A stretch of DNA of 64,000 nt from Ophiura sarsii (Eukaryota > Echinodermata > Ophiuroidea > Amphilepidida > Ophiuridae). Where the stretch lies: assembly GCA_035610835.1 (NCBI GenBank), contig CM069455.1, forward strand, positions 35,545,596 to 35,609,595, in the 5' to 3' direction. The stretch's first letter is position 1. The number at the start of each line of letters is the position of its first letter. Made by a program: the position numbers and the translations under genes. Positions 50,028 through 62,000 of the stretch are shown in pieces. Under the pieces are notes generated by a model. That model was not told where the DNA came from. It saw nothing but the letters and a program-made list of their open reading frames with translations, and made no database searches.

Positions 50028-53000
50028 TTTTACCCATAATCCTTATTTCACATTTTGCGACATCCGACGGGTTTTCACAGATCGCATCACATATTTAGAA
50101 TCACCATGAGAAATGCATTTAAAGAAATACAAACACGCCTAGTATTTTCAGTACAGTAATTCTTGAGGTAGGTTTCTGAAAAATTTGTTTTGTATATGGT
50201 AAAACTAATAGCCGCATGGAAAGTGTTAAAGAATTAGAGAATTGTCAAGAGGCATAAAAAGGGGGTCATCAATACCGCACATACATATATGGCCAATATG
50301 TGAGTGTTCCCTCCCCCCGGATTCACTCTTGATATTCTTGGCTGTTCTTACCTATATAATCTAGCATGTGTATACTGTAGAAATATGCCTGTATTCCCTA
50401 AATTTTGTAGCACTCTATCCCAGTCAAACTTGTAATCCTTATTTAGTTTGCCGGTGAAATCCCTCGTAATTATTGCTGATATCCCCAGTCTCTCTGCAAC
50501 TGCATCCTGGTTGTCTAATTCCTTTGTTGCTGTATGGGTAAATAATAAATACAGACAAAATATAAGGCTTAGGCCACAAACCCTCCCCCCTGTTATATGG
50601 GCATACAGACCTATCAGGTAGGGGGGGGGGGGGGGTACATTTGTTTTTGAAATTGAGAGTGGGGGGGGGGGAATGCGGGGGGCATGCAAAACAAATTGAG
50701 TTTATTGTTTTAATTTGATTATTTGTAACACAACAAAAGAGCAGGTCTGTCGGACCTGTAGAACAGGGTGTGTATTTCTTAACATTTTTACTACCAGTAA
50801 GGAAATATATGACGTGCACCAAGCAAACTGAGTCACATATCGGAATGCAGTTTTCAATTTTGATATCATATCCATCATTTAAAAGTCAGTGGAACATAAT
50901 GAATGGTCCATCACTCCACTAAAAAGAGCAAGGGGAAAAGGGCCCCACGTCCCGGATTTCACCTCTGGGTTCAGAGGCAGACGATCAACCGCTATGCCAC
51001 GGGGGCCAACCATACTTGGCTCAGTATACTTCGCCAGGTATATACCCTAGGACTTTATTTCATCAAAAAACTGCCGAACCGGGTGACACAAGCACACCGC
51101 ATCGTAGTAATTCATAGTATTCAAGAGTGTCAGGGTTAAGTTACAAATAATTTACTAACTGAGAAAACAAAGTAAGGCCAAACAAAGAAGATAGTCTGTC
51201 TCAGAAGCCAGCCCATATTGGTATGTGAAATGAGCTAGGTCTTTTTTTTCTTCTTTTTTATTTAAAAAAAAAAAGTTAAAAAAATAAATAAATCGCACAG
51301 CACTTAGCTTATTTGCAAAATGTTTCTGAGACAGACTATCTTCTTTGTTTGGCCTAAAACATAAGAATTTGACACTACCTTTTACTAACCTACAACTCAA
51401 AATATATAGATTCCTGACAATCCAACTCATTCCGCTTGATCGCATCACATACTGATATTAGGCACCAACAAAAAAACCAACCCTGTTCTAAGGTCAAACG
51501 GACCTCTAAGATTGGATCAGTTAGTAGGGATTTTGTTCTTCTTTCCCCGTAAAAATCCCCCAAATCTGTACACATTTTGCCGTTTTTTGATGGGACACTT
51601 TATCATTCTTTGCAATTGGTGTATTTGGATGTACCTTAAAGGGGCATTGAGAGATACGCATGGGAGTGCGCCCTCAATTATCCTGGAAATCAGTTTTTTT
51701 GCATCAAAGTAATACTTAGGCGGCATAATTCTGTTATACCCTACACACCTACATCGGTAGTATTCGTCGTTCTTAAAAATCATGCACTATGAATACCTCT
51801 GTGAAGGGTATAACAGAATTACTCCACTTAGGCATATACTAACTACCATCTGAAACAGTTTACCAACATTCGCCGTTTATCATATACAATTTCATGATTT
51901 TCTTAGTTTCGATCTGATCCTATCGAAACTAGGTGCTGAATTTGAAAGTTATGCTATCGTTTTACATGCGGCCTTTCGCAGCAAATCTCAACCCGGAAGT
52001 ACCGTTATTTACTTATTTGGCATGAAGACGATGTTGGAATTGTATGACATTTTGGATTTGGGCTATGTTGATGATTATCTTTAAGTTATTTGCTCATTTA
52101 GGATATCGATACATCTCTATGCCCCTTTAAAGTACAGTTGTTTTATATTCATCTATCAGATTGCTTGGTTTAATAAATTCTCAAACACTCTCATACTTCA
52201 GTCATATTGCCAGACGCCAAACAAACAAATTTCAGCAGCTCGAGAGTTACCCCCTGCATCGCGCTGGTTCCTTATTTTGAATACAATTTATTCTGCCAAA
52301 ATAAGCAATCTGGTTCCAAAGCATCTGCAATAACTATTTTCCTTTCATCTTCACGCTCCCGAAAGTGAGATTCCAATGAAACTGCTTTAGAAAAGGTCAT
52401 TATGCAGGGCAAGATAGATGTTGCATGAAGACCAGGCCAGCCAAAGTCAAGGTGGTTTGACAGAAATAACTCCTTTGTTGAGCATCATCAGTCATGACCA
52501 AAGAGGATTTCACGGGGAGCGTGTTGGCGCAGCGGTTAGTTCTCTCGCCTTGCACCAATGAAACCCGGGTCAATTCTGTGCACGACCGCGGGCTTTATGT
52601 GCATTTGGTTTATCACGATCCAGGACACGCTTCGCAGGTTTTCTCCGGGTACTCCGGTTTCCTCCTGCTTTCAAAAATCTGTGATCAGTTGTTTCGGTTA
52701 TCAAAAACTTCCTTGACCCAAAGGTATTTGGGGAGCTGCATTGAAAAATGGTGGATGTTACAATCTAACTGCGGATAGGTTTGCGCTAGAAATTGGCAGC
52801 ACCCTAGTTGATGCGACATGATTCTGATGATTCACCAGCAGCAAAATCACAGCGCTTTGAGCCATTTGGAAAAGGCGCTATATAAATACTAATTATTATT
52901 ATTATTATATTTCTTGAGCAACACCAGCATGCTTCCCTTTCATCACATGCTGCTCTCTGTCAACAGTGTCCACTGGTTCCCAGGCATATAATGTTGTTAA

Positions 53001-56000
53001 ACAAGGGTCTTTATAAGAAAATCCTGTTACAAGTAGTAGTACAATTGATGTGACTTCAATTAAGTCCTCTCTTGTTTTTCTTAAAGACCCTTTATTTTTT
53101 CAATAACACATTTTGGTTGTGATTTAATTCCTTTTCATATCTTAAGGGCAGACTGCCCAAAGGTTATACATAGGAAAAGGAAGTATTAGTTTATGTATGC
53201 TGTTTCAAATTGTGATAACATTACGGATCATATAAAGAAATGTAATGAGTAAGTTGACACTTTCCATGTGGCAGGCGTCTGCAGACGAAAGTTACAAAAT
53301 GTCACAAAATGTTCAAAAATGTAAAACGTATTGACTTACATCATCATATTTGGAAACACTATGAGAAATGCATTGAAATACATACAAACGTGCTTAGTAT
53401 TGGCTCAGTAATTCTTGATTTACACCTTGAAAATTGAGATTAAAGATAGGCCATAGGAGAAAACTGTTTTGTAACTTAAATGTGATTTGTTATATCATTA
53501 TTTTTTATACTTTGGGAGGTAATGTTTTCAACCGTGTGACTGATATCTATACTTGGTATTGTCTCGTGAATCGATTACCATTTATACCCTGCCCCACATG
53601 ACTACTTACTTTGACAGACTACTTACTTTGTGTGTTTTGCATATTGTGTAACATCCTATTCCTTGCCTCATCCAGTATATCCGTTAGAAACACTGCGTCT
53701 CCCCTCCGTGTACTCATCCCTAGCACTCTACCAAATGGAATGTGATGAACTCTGTAGGGGGACACGAAAAGAGAAATACAAATTTGATGTCAGGCAATGA
53801 AGGAAAAAAACCCTGTTCTACGAGCAAACACACCTCTCTGGTAGAGTTGATCGGTCGGGCAAAAGATTTGGGGAAACTGTGGACAATTTAAAACAAAATT
53901 CAACAAATGTTAACAACAAAAAAATCAAAGTGTTTCCCTAAATCAAGCATGTGCAACCTTTTCTACCACCCAGGCCTCATTGTGATTTTGAGATCCATTC
54001 ACGGGCCGCAGTGACTGCAAACATTCCAAAACATGTCCGGAGGAGGAGTTGTAAGGGGGGAAGCTTAGGAAGAAAAATCCTCAGTCCATTGCTCATTGAA
54101 TACACGCTTCTCTTCGTGTAATTTTCTCTTTTTACTCGCTGTTGCTGCTGCAAGCGCCATTTTTACCAGGGATTTTAACACGCACTCACGCCTCCAGTTA
54201 TATTTACTAAATGCAGCGCGTCGCCCTACTAATTATGAGGGAGCACACCACTAGATCAATCCGCCATTTATGTAAACCTAGGGAGTTCCGGTTAAAACAG
54301 GGCGCATCAGTGGGAATTTTGGGATTGCTTCGCGGGCCGCAGGTTGCACACGCTTGCCCTAAATGTTTCAATTTTTGTTAACATGCTTTTACACAATTCT
54401 TTCAAACACTTCAAGGTACTGTACATCATCAAACCTGAAATGCACCATCCCATGAATATGAAAGTGGACTTTGAAATATTGAAAGTGTAAGGCCTAAAAA
54501 AAAAGGGTTTGTTTGCCCAAACACGACCGACCCATAAAATCTCAAAACCCCATGCCATTTTTTCTTCTTCCTTTTCTAGATTTTGTTTATTCAAAATAAT
54601 GTTTTATGTTGAAAAATATATGTATTAAATGATATTTTCATCTTAATTTGCCAAACTAATCAACAAAACTGCCCTGTAATTAACTTATTCCCACATAGCC
54701 ACCCTTTAAAACAAGGAGATGCAAATCCAAGAAGCACTATCTAGTGCAAAACAGAACATGTCAGACCATCCAGCATGGTCTGTCGGTTTGTACTACAGAC
54801 TTTATGGGCGCAGTGGGTAGAACACTGGACTCCCACTGGACTCATGATCTAAAGGTTGTGGGTTCGAGTCCTGCTGTGGTCAACATTTTGTTATCTTGAG
54901 TAAGGCACTATACCGCAATTACTCCTCTCTACCCAGGTGTATTTAAATGGGTACCGGCATTCTTCAGTGCTGGGAAGGTAACAGACTCGCTGTGGAGGAG
55001 GTTTAGCGAGCCCCACAGCAACATTATTAAAAGGAGTGAGTCTGGCCCTGTCGCTTTGAAAGGGAGATGGGCACTCTGCTCCTGGTATTACAGGATCGAC
55101 CGCCTTTACATTTACCTTACTACAGGCTGCCAGATGCACTAATAAAACAAAAACTACATGTATTCATTGAATCGAATGATGTAGCATGCGCATGGACATT
55201 GTTTTTTGCCGTAGTGAATCGTAGTGTAGGAAGGTTAGGGTTTTAAAGAACATTGAAGTGTATTAAAATCAAATTGTAAAGTATTTTTCTTCTCTAAAAG
55301 TGTCTATGTATATAGCAACAACAAAAAAGAAAAAAAGAAGAAAAAAGGTTATCGACATACCGACCCATTTTTTTCAACTCTTGTTTGGGCAAACAAACCT
55401 TTTTTTGTAGGTCTTGTAATGTTAATCGATCCAACATCATAGTATTCTTAGGCAGAGGGAGTGAATGTAAATTAGGGCTACAAAATCCAGGGGGAATGCG
55501 GATCCCAGAAACAAATCTTGGGTCGCAGAAAAAAATCACAAAACAGAAACATCTTTAAAAAATAATAGAATAAAAATGTCTAGAGGGGCCAAATTAAGCT
55601 AGCTATTTTCAGGCAATTTTGACATGAAAAGGCATTTGTAGGTCAAAGAAACATTTCCTATGCATTACCATTGGGCAGTTTTACTTTATACAAGCTTAAG
55701 GGCCTGGAAAACCATATACCAACCTATCTGCCCACGAATACCCCATCTTCTTCAATACTCCAATAAGTTGTTTGAAGTGATTGGTTTGGCTCTTATCAAA
55801 ACATAATACTGCCCCTGAACATGTATAAAGCAACATTTCCTATGCATAACTGTTGGGTAGTTTTACTTTATACATGTTGAAGGGCCTGGAAAAACATATA
55901 CCAACCTATCTGCCCATGAATACTCCATCTTCTTCAGTACCCCAATAAGTTGTTTGAAGTGATTGGTCTGGCTCTTATCAACAACATAATACATGCGGTC

Positions 56001-59000
56001 AAACTGGTGTCGGTCAAAGCGGTCAATGGCAGCCGTGATGTCCCGAGTCAGATAGAGAGATGTCCCGTCACTTCTAGCGACGGTTGCGTATGATGAGTGG
56101 CCTTGATTCAGATCTGATAGGTCAACTATCTGGGTACCTTTCCTAAAATTATAAAAGAGACTTTTTATAAAAAAGAAAACAACCCTATAGTGTGTTTGAC
56201 ATCCTCCAGATGTATATATATCTTTCAGTTACAACAAGTTTTTACACGCTTGTGTGTATATGCCAGTGCGCGCGCTGACTTATTAGTGCAATCAGTGACT
56301 GATGCAGAGACATCATACACTGTCAATAATTGCAGTCTTGTCCTATTCTATTTTGTTGTAGGCCTTAAAGCTGTCTTCCGACCCCAACAATTTCATTGTA
56401 AAATGCCCTCATCACGTGACCAATGACATCAGAGTTCAACAGAGGGCAGCATCCATCATTACATCTTTGATAAGGATGTGTGTTACACGTCGAAAGTTAC
56501 ATGCTTGTTTTACAAACTTATTTCTAAATTTTTCTACCAGCACGTACAGGGTGATTAATTTTTTTTTGCAATAGTGAAAACCAAGTTGAAATTTGAAAGT
56601 TATCAAACATGGTAAGAAAAACATACTTATTATAGTTTGATCAGTTCCAAATTGGCGGAGTCTCCTCACAGCAGCGAATGAATACAAAAGGATGTGGCCC
56701 ACATGAAGGAAACAAGCGCATTGTGACTCAATGCGAGACCTGTGCGTGCGACCGAAATTGTGTGCGTTTGGCCATAACTCGCGCGTACACTTGGATTACT
56801 TTTGCGTGCAGAGAGATCAAAACAGAATATTTCTCGCCAATTTGGAACTGATTAAACTATAGTAACTTTGTGTGAAAATATGAAGTCAATCCCATTAATA
56901 CCGTTTGTTCTTTTTATGACTCGCCCTGTACAGGGTGTATCAAAAAAATTAGGACACTTTTTGATGATGGTCTAAATCCTTGTTAAATCACTGAAGCATG
57001 ACCAATTTTTATTTTAATGTAAAGTACAACCGATAAAGATAAAATCCTGAAAAGATGAGAAAAATCCATCATTAATTAAGGAAATTGTGACCTATTAGGC
57101 AAGGCAATCTATTTTGTAGTATGTACAATGGTCATTCACACAGTAACAGTAGAGTAACATGAACGCACACACTATTTATACCAATTCTATATCTTATCAT
57201 GCTAATGAACCATCTACAGTGGGTTCGAGAACCTTTTTTTTAAATTTGCACAGAATGGATTACCAAACTAATCTCTGCTATTGACTGATAGATTATTTTC
57301 TATGTTTATAATTATTGTAACGTATTGAAACGTAAAAACCATGTTATTTACTGGTCTATACATGTAAATCCCATTGTACAAACCAGTAAATGTCATGGTT
57401 TACGCAAATGATGCTAGTTTTCTTATTTTTCATCGGATATATCTCATATTTTCAGGATATCATAATAATTAATTGAGCTTTACATTGAGACTAAATTGGT
57501 CATGGTCCAATGATTATAACAAGTATTACACCGTCATGAAAAAGTGTCCTATTTTTTTTGATACACCCTGTATGAACTTACTGTAAAAGTAGTAATTTCC
57601 GCGCATCAATTGTTCGCGCTTTGCAGATTTTCAAAATTTTTGCATGTTTTTAAATTCACAATATATTTGTGTGTTATTATTTTTCGCGGTAGCTGGTAGT
57701 ATGAGCATGAACGGCGTGAAAATAAAAGCAGTGCGAACATTTCCACTTTTACAGTACACTCTGATACACTTACTCTGATGTTTGTAATAAACCACTGTCT
57801 CGCAATTTACCAAGAAGTTGAGGGGCTTTATCCCAGTATTCAGACTCCCCAGAGTAGTAGTCAAACTCAATCCCTAGCCTCTGAAAACAGATAATAAAGA
57901 TATGATTTGAACAAACATTGACTGGACCAGACAGAACGACCACTTAAATTTAGTGTAGCACTGTATAATAGGGCGGGGCGTAAATAGGGAAGGTATTTTG
58001 TTCAAATCGGCCATGGTCAAAATGTATTCCACTTGACCCCACATGATCAAATATGCACTTTAATTTCGGAGGGGGTCTTCAGACCCCACCACTACCCTTA
58101 ATCCCCCTATAGGGGAATACATGGTAAAGTTGCCAAATTAGTGTATAATCAGGGCTATGTCAGTTTAGGCCAAACAAAATAAATTGTTGTGTTGCTCTCA
58201 GCGACCGACCCTAAATTCTCAAAAATCAGGGTTGCAATTTTGTTTACATTTAAGATTTAAATGCTATCCAATTTGTCAAAATATTATTATTTTCTGCTTG
58301 AAATGAATAAGTTTGCTTGAATAGATTGCTTTTAAATTATTATCACACTAGAAACATTTAGTCAAATTAACATTTACCAATTTTGTCTTGTCATGAACCC
58401 TGGTTTGTCAGTAATAATTGTCAGCCAAAAAAAGAAAAGAAACGGAAATCGACTGACCGACCTAACTTTAATATTTTTGGCATGTGGGTAACACAAGTAT
58501 CACTATGTGTGAATACTGTGAAATGTAAGACATTTTTATTTATGGGAAATCAAATAATGTATTGTAACTTAGATGTCGGTTTGAAACTGTGAAGTTCATA
58601 TTTGGAATTATCTTGAATAAGAAAAAGAACCAAGCATTTTTAGGGTTTAGCTAAAACGAGGGAAGGGGGTTGTTTTTTGCGTCTATATTTTTTTTAGATC
58701 ATTTAGTATGGCTCAATCGCCTCAGGTCTGGAGTTGGTCGATGTAAAGTGACACTAAAGGAATTGGGATACCTGAAGGATGCAGACATGACCTGCCAATG
58801 TGGTTCTGAACCACATACATGTACTATGGATCCCAAAACAGATTTTTCAGAAACCTTTCCCATCTTTCAAAGCCTTTCTCAAGAAATACAGAACCAATAC
58901 TAGGAGTGTTTGTACTTATAGCATTTCTCATGGTGATTCCAAATATATTAATGAAATTGAACTATTTTGACATTTTCGAAACATTTGGTGAAATGTTGGA

Positions 59001-62000
59001 ATGTCGTTTGCAGACGCCTGCCGCATGGAAATCGTTAAGTACACTGACAATGTCTGCTTTACTTACTGCATATGTCTGTTTATAGTTCTCGATACTCAAC
59101 TGTCGAAATCTCCTCCATAGCTTTAAACTGTCAACGTTTCCTGTAAAAGAAGATCAGGTGTGGATAATTTAAATATCCACTTAATTTTTATGAATGATGT
59201 GTAAAATCACAGGTAATTTTTTTAGATAAACTCCCAATACATTAATTAACATTAGCTTGTTATCATTTTACATTATGCCTAACATTGGGGAGGGGGGGGG
59301 GGGGGGGTGATTGCATAGGCCATCCCCCTGGTCAAATATTGGGGTAATATTATACCCCTTCACACATTTACCTTGCTCCATACTGTGCATAAACTCTCTC
59401 GCTTGTTGCTGGATACTATCATCATCTTTGATCATCTCATTGGTCTTGACATAGATCTCATACAGATGTTGTATAGGATTGTTTACTAGCTCAGATTACC
59501 CTCCCCTGACTTACATCTATGATCCCCATACATGTACCTTGCTCCATACTGTGCATAAACTCTCTCGCTTGTTGCTGGATACTATCATCATCTTGGATCA
59601 TCTCATTGGTCTTGACATAGATCTCATACAGATGTTGTATAGGATTGTTTACTAGCTCAGATCCCCCTCCCCCTGATTTACATCTATGATCCCCATACAT
59701 ATACCTTGCTCCATACTGTGCATAAACTCTCTCGCTTGTTGCTGGATACTATCATCATCTTGGATCATCTCATTGGTCTTGACATAGATCTCATAATGTT
59801 GTATAGGATTGTTTACTAGCTCAGATTACCCCCCTCCCCTGATTTACATCTATGATCCCCATACATGTACCTTGCTCCATACTATGCATAAACTCTCTCG
59901 CTTGTTGCTGGATGCTATCGTCATCTTTGATCATCTCGTTGGTCTTGACATAGATCTCATACAGATGTTGTATAGGATTGTTCACTAGCTCAGATTCACA
60001 GCCATATCGTTTGAAACCGACTCCAAGAAGACCTGCAATAGGGGTGAAGAGAACACCACATATCGTTGCCGTTCTGTCAAAACCTTGTATGTTTTTCGGG
60101 CCCCTCAGTATATAACATAAAACTGCCCTATGGTTTATGCCAAAGAAGATATCTTGTGCAGTCCAGCATGCTTAGCAACACTACACTGTCAACAGGGCTT
60201 TCCCCAAAAAACAAACAGTGCCACACATGTGTTAAAGTTATTAACAGCTGAAGGTCGTCTGATCTCTACCGTCATAATACATGGTACAGATAGGCTAACT
60301 TTGCCAAAAATATGAAAAGTTGAATCTCAACTAAAACTTGTATTCATAAAAATATAGGGTCTTTAAGAAAATCAAGAGAGGACTGTATAAAAGACACATC
60401 AATAATATTACTTGCAACAGGATTTTCTTAAAGACCCTCGCTTAATGATTCTGTAAGCATTTCCTTGCAATGTAATGTTGATGGGAACCAGTAGACACTG
60501 GTGACAGAAATCAGTGGTCATGTGATGAAAGTGAAGCATGCTAGTACTGCTCAAGAAATCTTCTGTGGGTTTATGTGTAGGATGTTTTGCTTTATACATG
60601 TTCAGGGGCAAGAGCACTTACAATGTGTTGATAGATTTTTGGCCCTTAAACATGTTCAGAGCAGACTACCTATAAAAGGTTATAGGAAGTATTAGTTTAT
60701 ACATGCTGAAGGGCAAAATGGAGATACCTGGTTTTGACAGAACAGTGACGTTATGTCAGACAGTAAGGCCTATTATGCGAGTATCCTCTATTCATACAAA
60801 TTTGCATCCCCACATACAAACTTACACATATTGAACTCCTCGTATTATCAGAGACAAAGAAATTGGAGGTAAGTCTAAACGCCAGACATTTGTAACAAAT
60901 GAGGAACGTTTGTAACAGAGGAGGAACATTTGTAACAGAGGAGGAACATTTGTCTTGTTTAAGTCGTTGTCAGATTTTGTTTTATTCATGTATCAAATAT
61001 GTAACATGCACTGTATTGTAAATTGTATTTAAAGAGGGTAGGCTATTAACAGGCCTCCTCCATACACTTTTGTTGTTTTTAAGTTTTAAATTTTTGATGT
61101 AGTGTTTTTTTATGGAAATAAATTTGATTTGATTTGAAATTCTTTTCTGTATGCTATAACATATTGATGTGAATGATCCGCTCTGGTTAGAAGCCCGACT
61201 ATTCTTGTGTTGACATAGAGGTAAATTTTCAAAAGTGTATTCGCAACATTTTCATTTTGTGAATGTTTTATTTATTATCGTGAAGAAAAGTTTGTATTAA
61301 TACAACGTTTAGGTAAATTTGATACAAACATCAACGATACCGCTAACCTTGGATATCCTAATACTAGATGCATGAGTGTGTTTACTACAGGTGCGTAAGC
61401 AAGCAAGTCACTGCTACTGCCTGAACTTTGACACGCCTACGGTCTGTGCGAGACAAAGCAGTGCGTTGTTCTGTTGTACTGGTGCAGAGCTGACACCTAG
61501 CTCAATCCTTCATATCTTCCTTATTTCACACACTGCCCCTGTGAGGGTGCTCAAATGTGAAGACTGCATGGAACAAATACAGTTCCAGCCTGTGTGGCAA
61601 ATGAGATAAGACTATTCTTTTCTCATGTGTGAAGGCTGACAGCAAAATTGTTAACTTTATTTGTTAAAAGTGGCTCTTTTTACTTTTCTTCTTTTCTTCC
61701 ATCTTTTCTAATTTTCATTTCATTTAGCCAGCATGCTTTATATAGTCTTTTTAAGCCTGGCCCGACAAACAAACAATAGTGAGCGCTGATAAACTACTGA
61801 ATATATCACACCGGTAGTTTCATGCGGCATTGTACACCGCGTGAGGCGATATGGCACACGATTTGCCTCCCGTGGCGTGACGATCGTTCAACGCACTGCC
61901 TTTGAATTGGACCGATCGGGTTATATATCTGTTCTTGCTGTGTACAAATGCGCATGCTCGGTATTGGTTTGCATATTCATATATGCTAAATATTTCTGGA

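Noticed and set aside
59372..59830. Mutually exclusive alternative exons of RARS2
   Set aside because: The partial copies lack acceptors and the first 11 codons, and the unit spacing would change the frame on read-through. Kept as a finding, not as exons.
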